From Halalkalibacterium ligniniphilum (GTDB taxonomy: Bacteria; Bacillota; Bacilli; Bacillales; Bacillaceae_D), in assembly GCF_000334155.1 (NCBI RefSeq), contig NZ_ANNK01000145.1:1-32834 (forward strand): a DNA stretch of 32,834 bases. The letters run 5' to 3'. Shown here in pieces: positions 1-6,095 of the stretch. The notes under the pieces were generated by a model. It made no database searches and was not told the origin of the DNA. It saw only the letters and a program-made list of their open reading frames with translations. Positions within the stretch are counted from its first letter, which is position 1. Every line of letters starts with the position of its first letter. A program made the position numbers and the translations under genes.

Positions 1-50
1 CCCCCAATGCCTCCCCCAATAATGAGCATCTTTTTTTCTATTTTTTCCAA
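1..50 (-). CDS. FAD-dependent monooxygenase, N-terminus only (probable 3-hydroxybenzoate 6-hydroxylase)
   Basis: Only the first 16 codons are in the window; the gene runs off the left edge. It starts with TTG at 50-48 behind a strong GGGAGGGAG ribosome site and reads MEKIEKKMLIIGGGIGG. This is the beta-strand and glycine-rich loop (GGGIGG) of a Rossmann FAD-binding fold that opens PHBH/UbiH-type flavin hydroxylases. It follows the gentisate dioxygenase gene by about 57 bases on the same strand, so it is probably the last or next gene of that operon. In gentisate operons the flavin hydroxylase that makes gentisate from 3-hydroxybenzoate or salicylate is a regular member. The fold is seen, the substrate is inferred from context, and another Rossmann-fold oxidoreductase cannot be excluded. 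Confidence 0.6.
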   Translation of the reverse strand, partial: MEKIEKKMLIIGGGIG

Positions 51-107
51 TGCATCTCCCTCCCAAACACAGTTTATATTTGTTCAGCACTCTCATATCA
101 CTCATCC

Positions 108-1220
108 CTATGCCATGACCGGTTTAAATTCTTCTTTTGCTTCCTGATAGCCATTGTTTGTTTCATACGCCTGACTTTGCTCGACGTCAAATTTCTCCAT
201 AATCGGCAGGTCATTGACAGAGAAGAAGTACGTCTCTGCTTCAGCAACATGCTCATGCCACGCCCAGTTCGGAATGACAAAGTAATCCCCTTTCGACCAA
301 TCGAAGCGAACACCGTTAATGATGCTGTAGCCTGAACCTTTGAAGACGTGATAGATTGAGGCGTGCGTATGGCGATGAGCTTTTGAATGGAAGCCCTTCG
401 GTAGCTTCTGCACCCATGATCCGATGTTCAGATTCGCCGTTTCTCCCGTGGATGGATTGATATACTCAACCGCATAGCCATCATACGGATCGGGATCAAA
501 GCGACTTAAGCCGTCAATCGCCTTCAACGTCTGACTCCATTTATACGATCCGACGGGAGCCATTTTCGGATAGTGATCTGAAATCGGACGTACCATCCCA
601 CCTTCATATCGCTGAGCGGAAAAATTATCAGGAACGGACGGCTCTTCAATTTTTTCAGGATACGGTTCAAAGAACGTACCGCCCATCGAATAAAGGGTCG
701 GAATATCGAGGCAATCCATCCAAATCATCGGCTCTGTTCCTAAATGACCGTGACCATGCCAAAGGTTTTTTGGCGTTACGAGGAAATCGCCTTCCTCCAT
801 AAAAATTCGTTCGCCTTGAACGATAGAATAGGCCCCTTCCCCTTGCGTAATAAAGCGTAATGCACTTTGGCTGTGCCGATGAGACGGAGCTGTTTCACCT
901 GGCTGAATGAGCTGAACTGCGGCATAGAGCGTTTGAGTTGTCGATGCCCAGCCCCACGGCTGACGATATTCCAAGCCTGGATTTTGAAGATAAATCGCCC
1001 GTCGTTCACCACCCCGTTCCGGTGTGAAAATCTCGGCTGCTTCCATGAGCTTTTTATGAAGAAGATCCCATTTCCATAAGTATGCTTTCGCATGAGGCTC
1101 AGGCTGACGATGCATTAATTCTGGAATTGCTTCCCAAAGCGGTCCGAGGTGATACTGACGAATATCCTTCGTAAAATCCTGAACGAGCTTGCTTTTAAAA
1201 AACTCGTTTTTCTCTGCCAT
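108..1220 (-). CDS. gentisate 1,2-dioxygenase
   Basis: Ring-cleaving Fe(II) dioxygenase of 370 residues, the usual length for the family, converting gentisate plus O2 to maleylpyruvate. It is a bicupin. The first cupin has H114 and H116 (PSHRHSQ) followed by the GxGxYSxVxGE strand and H155/H157. The second has H282, H284 and H286 (AHRHTH), the KGSGYSIINGV strand and H322/H324 (WAWHEH). Both cupins keep metal-type histidines; in characterised gentisate dioxygenases the N-terminal cupin holds the iron. The aromatic acid-rich N-terminus (LGPLWE, LWKW) is also typical. ATG start with a GAGGAG site 7-8 bases upstream. It lies 18 bases behind the DinB-fold gene and is followed by a flavin monooxygenase, so it is the core of a gentisate operon. 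1-Hydroxy-2-naphthoate or salicylate dioxygenase are related alternatives; the operon favours gentisate. Confidence 0.93.
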   Translation of the reverse strand: MAEKNEFFKSKLVQDFTKDIRQYHLGPLWEAIPELMHRQPEPHAKAYLWKWDLLHKKLMEAAEIFTPERGGERRAIYLQNPGLEYRQPWGWASTTQTLYAAVQLIQPGETAPSHRHSQSALRFITQGEGAYSIVQGERIFMEEGDFLVTPKNLWHGHGHLGTEPMIWMDCLDIPTLYSMGGTFFEPYPEKIEEPSVPDNFSAQRYEGGMVRPISDHYPKMAPVGSYKWSQTLKAIDGLSRFDPDPYDGYAVEYINPSTGETANLNIGSWVQKLPKGFHSKAHRHTHASIYHVFKGSGYSIINGVRFDWSKGDYFVIPNWAWHEHVAEAETYFFSVNDLPIMEKFDVEQSQAYETNNGYQEAKEEFKPVMA

Positions 1221-1238
1221 GATATATCTCCTCCTCTT

Positions 1239-1727
1239 TTATTTTAATTTCAATAGGTTGCGCTTTATTTGACTTTCGTGCTTGCTTACGTGCTCCACTA
1301 ACAGATGATCGACAATAAACGAAATCGGCTTCGTGCCAAACCGTGGGTTACGGCTCGGTGCCTCCAGTTTCAACTTGTCTTCATCCAATACTCCGAGTCC
1401 CTGTTCGACCTTCGACTTTAACGCTTCAAGATCGTTTATAATTGTCGAAATGGATTGGCTATCCGTTTCACTCACGGCTGCGAGACGTGCTTCATCCTGC
1501 AAACCTCTCCCCCATTCCTTCCCGGGTGACTTAAGCAGCCCTTCAATCTCATTCAACCAGTACGGAACCGCTTCTACGAGATGGCAAACAATTTGTATAA
1601 TCGACCATTCTTCCTCAGAAGGCTTCCAACGGATCGTTTCTTCTGACAGTTCTTTTGTCGTTTCGATAATCCGATCAAGGGATTGCTGAATCGATTCGAT
1701 AGAGCTTTCCACACTAATATAAGCCAT
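1239..1727 (-). CDS. DinB-fold protein, candidate thiol-dependent maleylpyruvate isomerase
   Basis: A 162-residue four-helix DinB/YfiT-type protein. The metal triad of the fold is present: H49 in helix 2 (VCHLVEA) and H146 and H150 in the last helix (HVSKH), with an extra H141. The WKPSEEEWSIIQIVCHL stretch is the classic DinB signature. The start codon overlaps the stop of the upstream FAH gene by one base (TAATG), so translation is coupled. It sits between the FAH hydrolase and gentisate dioxygenase. Known: the mycothiol-dependent maleylpyruvate isomerase of Corynebacterium has this fold, and B. subtilis YfiT (BstA) is a bacillithiol transferase of the same superfamily. Inferred: this protein isomerises maleylpyruvate to fumarylpyruvate using bacillithiol. 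The fold is secure and the function is a hypothesis. Confidence 0.8.
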   Translation of the reverse strand: MAYISVESSIESIQQSLDRIIETTKELSEETIRWKPSEEEWSIIQIVCHLVEAVPYWLNEIEGLLKSPGKEWGRGLQDEARLAAVSETDSQSISTIINDLEALKSKVEQGLGVLDEDKLKLEAPSRNPRFGTKPISFIVDHLLVEHVSKHESQIKRNLLKLK

Positions 1728-2674
1728 TATTGCGTCACCTCCTCCACTTGTTTCACACGGTTTTCAAGAACGCCAACACCGTCGATCTCGATTTTAACGA
1801 CATCTCCATCCTTCAGGAACACCTGTGGATCACGGGCAATGCCGACGCCTCCCGGTGTACCTGTTAACACGACATCCCCTGGCTCAAGTGTCATTAAGTT
1901 CGATAAAAACTCGACTAAGTATTGAACAGAAAACACAAGATTTCTCGTATTAGAGCGCTGACGCTCTTCCCCATTAACAGTCAGAACAACCTCTAACCCT
2001 TCTGGATTATTAAGCTCATCAGACGTGACGAGCCACGGTCCCATTGGTGCACTACCTTCCACCGTTTTCCCTTGCAGCCATTGAAGCGTCCGGCGCTGAA
2101 GGTCACGATACGTCACATCATTCACGATCGTATAGCCAGCCACATAATCCAGTGCTTCAGCCTGCGATACATTTCTTGCCCGCTTTCCGACGACGAACGC
2201 AAACTCAGCTTCATAATCCAATTGCTCTGAAATCGGATAAAACGGAATGTCATCCTGAGGTCCTATGACCGTGTTGGAGAATTTCGCAAACACAACTGGA
2301 TACGGCGGAAGCTCACGCTTCATTTCCAAAATATGCTCACGATAATTATGACCGACACAGATGATTTTGCCCGGAGACGGAATCGGCGCTTCCATTCTTA
2401 CATCACGTAGCGGAAAGACGAGCGTATAGGAGCTGTCATCCTTATGACTTAAAGCATAGTCGAGCGCTTTTTTGGCGAGCGCCATGCTTTCTGCACCACC
2501 TTGTAAAAACCCATTCATATCAGGTGGTATAAATGCCTCTGCAATTTGCACAGCACGAAGCTTCCCTTCTGATTCTAACAACGCCTTGTAAGCGCCATGT
2601 AAATCAACAACCTCTTCATTCACAATAACTCCGATGCGAGAGGTGCCTTCACGGTTAAATGTAATCAGCTTCAT
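1727..2674 (-). CDS. fumarylacetoacetate hydrolase family protein (probable fumarylpyruvate hydrolase)
   Basis: 315 residues with an N-terminal FAH cap (1-95) and a C-terminal FAH catalytic domain starting at IICVGHNYREH (about 105-114). Metal ligands are visible at E155 and E157 (LDYEAEFAFVVG) and D186 (IVNDVTYRD). The later loops GSAPMGPW and LTGTPGGVG are family hallmarks of substrate and Mg2+ handling. In a gentisate operon this is the last enzyme, splitting fumarylpyruvate into fumarate and pyruvate; direct cleavage of maleylpyruvate is an alternative within the family. It starts with ATG about 42 bases after the YciI gene and its stop codon shares a base with the start of the DinB-fold gene. 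Sequence alone does not separate fumarylpyruvate hydrolase from other FAH acylpyruvases; context does. Confidence 0.88.
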   Translation of the reverse strand: MKLITFNREGTSRIGVIVNEEVVDLHGAYKALLESEGKLRAVQIAEAFIPPDMNGFLQGGAESMALAKKALDYALSHKDDSSYTLVFPLRDVRMEAPIPSPGKIICVGHNYREHILEMKRELPPYPVVFAKFSNTVIGPQDDIPFYPISEQLDYEAEFAFVVGKRARNVSQAEALDYVAGYTIVNDVTYRDLQRRTLQWLQGKTVEGSAPMGPWLVTSDELNNPEGLEVVLTVNGEERQRSNTRNLVFSVQYLVEFLSNLMTLEPGDVVLTGTPGGVGIARDPQVFLKDGDVVKIEIDGVGVLENRVKQVEEVTQ

Positions 2675-2716
2675 TCGTATTCCCCTTTTCTATGGCGATT
2701 TTTATTATGCGGAATG

Positions 2717-2971
2717 TTAATGTAAGTTCCATTCCTTCACTTTGTAAACGGCTTCATTTTTTTCGTTCATCGGATCTCGACTTGCAATACTCGTCGCTTC
2801 CTCCAACGATGCAGCTTGAACGACATACGCCCCTCCCGATTGATCAGTAAACGCTCCAGCGACCACGAGTTCACCACTTTCTCGCAATTGCTTTAAAAAA
2901 TCGCGATGACCTTGTATGAACGTTCCTGTAAAAGAAGGCTTTCTTTCAATAACGACAAGAAATTTTTTCAT
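2717..2971 (-). CDS. YciI-like protein (muconolactone isomerase-like ferredoxin fold)
   Basis: 84-residue single-domain YciI protein, first gene of the gentisate operon. The beta-alpha-beta start (MKKFLVVIERKPSF), H22 in GHRDFL, and the SRDP motif before the last strand are the conserved family features; the His and Asp are thought to be active-site residues. YciI-type proteins are often encoded with aromatic ring-fission enzymes, where they resemble muconolactone isomerase, but the reaction is not established for this setting. ATG start with a GAGGTG ribosome site. Its upstream region carries the only good sigma-A promoter of the operon. It might act on a ring-fission product or remove a side product; that is inference. 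Confidence 0.78.
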   Translation of the reverse strand: MKKFLVVIERKPSFTGTFIQGHRDFLKQLRESGELVVAGAFTDQSGGAYVVQAASLEEATSIASRDPMNEKNEAVYKVKEWNLH

Positions 2972-3018
2972 TACATCACCTCTTTTTTAAAATAAAGTCC
3001 TAATTAAATTTTCTTATA

Positions 3019-3037
3019 TAGATAACTTCGTTCTCTA
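3019..3037. promoter_or_regulatory. candidate IclR-type operator (inverted repeat) at the gentisate promoter
   Basis: TAGATAAC-ttc-GTTCTCTA is an inverted repeat with 8-base arms and one mismatch, just downstream of the predicted transcription start. The half-site GTTCTCTAT recurs, inverted, at 4027-4035 inside the promoter of the iclR gene. Sharing of a half-site between a regulator's own promoter and its neighbouring operon suggests a binding site, but this is inference. Confidence 0.35.
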
Positions 3038-3046
3038 TTTATATAA

Positions 3047-3075
3047 AATTTACGTGATCACGAAGGTTTTGTCAA
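3047..3075 (-). promoter_or_regulatory. sigma-A promoter of the gentisate operon
   Basis: On the minus strand a perfect -35 TTGACA (3075-3070) is followed, after 17 bases, by TAAATT (3052-3047) as -10. The predicted start near 3040 leaves a leader of about 70 bases before the YciI start codon. The spacer contains a perfect 10-base palindrome CGTGATCACG at 3053-3062, a natural place for an operator. Confidence 0.65.
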
Positions 3076-3107
3076 CAGTATAAATAAAAATAATTTTTAG
3101 AAAATAA

Positions 3108-3122
3108 AAACGATATACGTTT
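3108..3122. promoter_or_regulatory. inverted repeat AAACG-N5-CGTTT upstream of the gentisate promoter
   Basis: Perfect 5-base arms separated by five bases, about 33 bases upstream of the -35 box. The position would suit an activator of the IclR family, many of which bind upstream of aromatic catabolic promoters. It could also be chance, as the arms are short. Confidence 0.22.
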
Positions 3123-3130
3123 GAACACAC

Positions 3131-3166
3131 AAAAAAAGCCGTATCGAGGAATCCCTCCGATACGCC
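3131..3166 (-). terminator. rho-independent terminator of iclR
   Basis: A hairpin of about 10 pairs (CGTATC plus GAGG against CCTC plus GATACG, one bulged base, loop AATC) at about 3140-3164 is followed on the minus strand by seven Ts (3137-3131). It ends iclR transcription and separates it from the operon promoter. Confidence 0.75.
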
Positions 3167-3186
3167 TTTAAGCTGTACGCTATTTA

Positions 3187-3960
3187 TTATTCTTCTGGCA
3201 CTGCTTTATATCCGAAACTCTTGGAAATTTGGGAGCTAATTTCGATTAAATATTGACTGAATTCGTCTTTTTCGCTCGTCGGAATCACTTCAGAAAAGCC
3301 GACAATCGTCACAGTCCCTAAAAGAGCGCCTTTGAAGTTCAGTACAGGAAATGCGACAGAGGATACAGATGCGACGATCGGCTCTCTAGCAAATGTAATT
3401 TTCTTTTCCCTAATCATCCGGGTTTCTCGTTCAAGCTCTTCGATTTTTTCTGATGGCAAATCCTTCAATTCTCGTTCCGTCCAATTTTTTATTACCTGTT
3501 CATTCATAAACGTTAAAAAAATTTTGCCCGTAGCTGAGTTGATCGGAAGAATCGTTCCAATTTGGGCACCGATATTTAAACCTTGGCTATCATTAAAATA
3601 CTTCACGATCATTGGTCCATTATGGGTCCAGACGGAAAACAAAACGGTACTTTGACTTTTTATATTAACCTCCTGCAAATACGGAGTAATTCGGTCGATC
3701 ACATTTTCCTGATCAACGGCAGCCATACCGTATTCAATCAGCTTACTCCCTAGCGTATAGGCACCTGTTCCCTTGTCCCGATATAGCATCCCTAATTGAA
3801 TAAACGTATTAAGGTATTTATACAGGTTACTTTTCGTAATTTTCGTCTGTTCATGGATTTCTACAAATTTGATTGGCTTCCCTTGCTTGGCGACGAGATC
3901 AATAATGCTTATCCCTACTTGCAACGTTTGAATCGTCGTTCCATTCTTTTTAATCTCCAC
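3187..3960 (-). CDS. IclR-family transcriptional regulator
   Basis: 257 residues. The N-terminal winged helix-turn-helix (about 8-72) contains the IclR pattern GISIIDLVAKQGKPIKFVEI, TKITKSNLYKYLNTFIQLGML and the wing (GAYTLGSKLIEYG). The C-terminal effector-binding domain (about 85-250) shows the LPINSATGKIFL and ASVSSVAFPVLN segments that line the ligand pocket. The start is GTG (3960-3958) placed behind a GGAGG site. It lies upstream of the gentisate genes on the same strand, separated by its own terminator, and is the obvious pathway regulator; IclR members commonly sense aromatic acids or ring-fission products. Whether it represses or activates cannot be read from sequence. Confidence 0.9.
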   Translation of the reverse strand: MEIKKNGTTIQTLQVGISIIDLVAKQGKPIKFVEIHEQTKITKSNLYKYLNTFIQLGMLYRDKGTGAYTLGSKLIEYGMAAVDQENVIDRITPYLQEVNIKSQSTVLFSVWTHNGPMIVKYFNDSQGLNIGAQIGTILPINSATGKIFLTFMNEQVIKNWTERELKDLPSEKIEELERETRMIREKKITFAREPIVASVSSVAFPVLNFKGALLGTVTIVGFSEVIPTSEKDEFSQYLIEISSQISKSFGYKAVPEE

Positions 3961-4017
3961 TTAAAAACCTCCTATATCACAACGCTTCCGAATGATTGAT
4001 TTCACTAGTAGACATAC

Positions 4018-4045
4018 ATTATAAACATAGAGAACACTATATCTA
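4018..4045 (-). promoter_or_regulatory. probable promoter of iclR
   Basis: Minus-strand -10 TATAAT (4023-4018) is perfect; TAGATA (4045-4040) with a 16-base spacer is a 4/6 match to the -35 consensus. The spacer holds the half-site GTTCTCTAT that is also found at the gentisate promoter, which suggests autoregulation. Confidence 0.5.
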
Positions 4046-4187
4046 GTTTATAATAGGGACGTTCATTATGCATTAATTTTTTACCCAGATTGTCTACACT
4101 CTTCCTCTGTTTTTTAGTTCTACACCCTCACGATGTAATAGAGTATGAATATGTGACTAACTCCCGACCTCTCACACCACCGTACGT

Positions 4188-5162
4188 CAGTCTGTCTAAC
4201 AATTATTAATAATTTTTGTTATTTTGCATGGGATGTCTTTTGTCGAATCTCTATATCAAAGGAGATGAGTGTGTATGCCTTATATCGAAGGTGAAGATAG
4301 ACATCAAATTTATTTACTGCCAAATACGTTGGACGACTTTGTAGATGAAGAAAATCCTGCCCGAGTTTTCGATGCTTACGTCGATAGTTTGAACCTGGAA
4401 GAATTGGGGTTTCAAGTCTATTCGGGCATCAAAGCTGGGCAAAAACCTTATCGTCGGGGAGATCTACTTAAGCTCTATCTTTACTGTTATATGAACGGCA
4501 TTCGTTCCTCTCGCAAGATGGAAACCGAAACGAAAAGAAACATTGAACTAATGTGGCTAATCAGTAAGCTCCAGCCGGATCACGGCACTCTATCTGCTTT
4601 CATGAAGAATAACAAAACTGCAATAAAAAAGCTGTTTAGAGAGTTCACCTTAATGGTAAAAGGTTTCGGATTGATCGATGGTCAACTCGTCGCAATTGAC
4701 GGCACAAAATTAAAGGCGAACTGCTTTAAAAAGCAACACTTTAATGCCAACAATATCAGTAAAAAGCTAGAGCATATCAATGAAAAAATTGATGCAGATT
4801 TGCGTGACTTTCTAACAGAGGACAATCGCCAAAAAAAGCTAGAAATCACAGAAAGGTTAGAGGTTTATCAAGAAAGAATGCAATAGTTGCAGGTCATTAA
4901 ACAAGAACTCAAGGAAACAGGTGAGAAACAGCTTTGTGTTACCAATCCGGACGCCAAATCAATGAAAAATAACGGGAAACATGAAGTTTGTTTCAATGTT
5001 CAAACTGCGGTGGACAGCAAGTATAAACTAATCGTGGACTGCGATACTGTCAATGATGTCAACGATCAAGGGCAGCTGTCCAAAATGGTGAAGAAAACAA
5101 AGCAAGTTTTTCATGAACATTATTAAACAATCATTTTTGTACATGCTTAATTTAACATTTCT
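4188..5162 (+). mobile_element. degenerate IS1182-like insertion sequence inside intron domain V
   Basis: The element splits the intron between two copies of ACGT (4184-4187 and 5163-5166; TACGT also matches). Removing it with one copy restores an uninterrupted domain V hairpin, so these are the target-site duplication. The transposase is nonsense-mutated and C-terminally short, and I could not find convincing terminal inverted repeats, so part of the right half is probably deleted. At 975 bases it is shorter than a full IS1182-family element (usually about 1.5-1.9 kb). Confidence 0.75.
4269..5126 (+). pseudogene. IS1182-family transposase, broken (in-frame amber, truncated)
   Basis: Two consecutive stretches in one frame: 205 codons ending at a TAG (4884-4886), then 79 more to a TAA at 5126. 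The N-terminal part has the family opening (YLLPNTLDDFVDEENPARV) and the YRRGDLLKLYLYCYMNGIR segment. The catalytic-core segment AIDGTKLKANC is followed by a coiled region, and then DAKSM..NGKHEVCFNVQTAVD and LIVDCDTVNDVNDQGQL. The usual family protein is about 450-550 residues, so the last catalytic acid and C-terminal domain are missing, replaced by a short tail. Start is GTG 4269 or, equally well placed, ATG 4275 after AAAGGAG. One base change removes the function in addition to the truncation. It lies antisense to the intron it interrupts. Confidence 0.88.
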
Positions 5163-5244
5163 ACGTACGGTTTCGTATACGACGGTTCACTTAAGTGTGA
5201 CGTAAGTGGTTGTATCTCTCCAGTAGGCTTTTCAGTTTCTGATT

Positions 5245-5732
5245 TCACCAAAAGTTAAAGATTATGGTCGTGTTTAGTATAGGACTATTCGAGATGCACC
5301 AATATTTCTTGCGAGAATTCCCCCCCCATTCATAGGCTTTCTCCTTTGGTACTCCAAGGGTGATAAACCTTTTCACTTTTGTTTTGGGTTGTTTCCACTG
5401 TTTCCAAAGGCACATTCGTAGACTTCTTCTAAGTGATTCATAGAATTGTTTAAAGGGAGTTGGCGTATCAGCCAAAGCAAAATATCCACACCATGCAACA
5501 AGGTATTCATTTATTTTCTTAATGCGTTTATCGATTGAAATAGGTTTTGAGCGTGATGTTAGTTTTTTTATTTTGCTTTTTTGCTCTCGTTTTAGTGCCG
5601 CGCCGTTCTAAGCTTGTCCCGTAACAGCAGTTGTCTCATCATCTGGATGATACTTCCTCTCACGTGAATGTACGTCCTGTCTGCTTATACTACTGTTTAT
5701 TCCACCCTCTTAAAGTCCCCTACGGAATTCAC
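5245..5732 (-). pseudogene. group II intron reverse transcriptase/maturase, internally deleted remnant
   Basis: Both ends of an intron-encoded protein remain while the reverse transcriptase core is gone. The N-terminal remnant starts at GTG 5732 after an AGGAGG site (NSVGDFKRVE), has in-frame TAA codons and a frameshift, and then reads HSRERKYHPDDETTAVTGQA to a TAG. From about 5598 the maturase domain X and C-terminal DNA-binding end follow: ALKREQKSKIKKLTSRS, EYLVAWCGYFALADTP, LRRSLRMCLWKQWKQPKTKV, LGVPKEKAYEWGG. The last segment carries one extra glycine from a run of eight Gs, then NSRKKYW and a shortened tail. A full family member is about 400-600 residues; about 120 are left here. No catalytic YADD motif is present, so the protein cannot support mobility. 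Confidence 0.87.
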
Positions 5733-6030
5733 CGTTTCCTCCTTTAAGTAAGTCCCTTTGGATTGCTTGTATCATCATAAACAGTGAACGCCTAGTGCAT
5801 ATTCTTTATAAATATTTTTCTTCCCTCCATCTATCTGCTTCATTTACTCTGTATCACCTTCGGCAGAAGAACCTTTGTTTTGTTTAGCAAACTTATCCAA
5901 TCCCTCAGACCAAAGGTTTGCACTCACTTCTCCACAGACACCCTTACGTTTACAACGTTAAGCTATGGCTACTACCGTCTTCACAGTTCGAGACTTGAAC
6001 CGTATAGATTGCACCCATGCTGGGCGCACC

Positions 6031-6070
6031 ACAAAAAACTGAGCTCAGAAACCTTATCCAAGCTCAGTTT
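6031..6070 (-). terminator. terminator of the TRAP transporter operon and target site of the intron
   Basis: A perfect 10-pair stem (AAACTGAGCT at 6036-6045 against AGCTCAGTTT at 6061-6070) is followed on the minus strand by TTTTTTGTG, and the intron starts at the very next base. It lies 25 bases behind the dctM stop. Confidence 0.88.
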
Positions 6071-6095
6071 ATGCAGCAGTTGTATTCATCACTAA

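Larger units (their letters stand above)
4138..6029 (-). mobile_element. decayed group IIC intron, interrupted by an IS
   Basis: The minus strand from 6029 begins GTGCGCCC AGCATGGGTGC, the 5' end of bacterial group II introns. It goes on with domain I segments close to what I recall of the Oceanobacillus iheyensis class C intron (for example CTTTGGTCTGAGG near 5924-5912 and the AACAAAACAAAGG region near 5885-5870). The 3' side has domain V in two halves: 5190-5163 and 4187-4170 (GGTGGTGTGAGAGG), split by the IS. After that comes a degenerate domain VI ending near ACTCTAT at 4138. The intron-encoded protein is internally deleted. The intron follows directly after the TRAP operon terminator hairpin, the typical class C target. 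It is very unlikely to splice: domain V is split and the domain VI stem no longer pairs. Exact ends are inferred. Confidence 0.85.

Noticed and set aside
4188-5162. Terminal inverted repeats of the IS
   Set aside because: The two ends can be aligned only with many gaps; I do not claim them. The boundaries rest on the ACGT duplication and on restoration of domain V.
5880-6095. A 71-codon plus-strand frame (YGYYRLHSSRLEPYRLHP)
   Set aside because: It is the complement of the group II intron 5' domain. This peptide is often mis-annotated as a hypothetical protein because the RNA structure is conserved.
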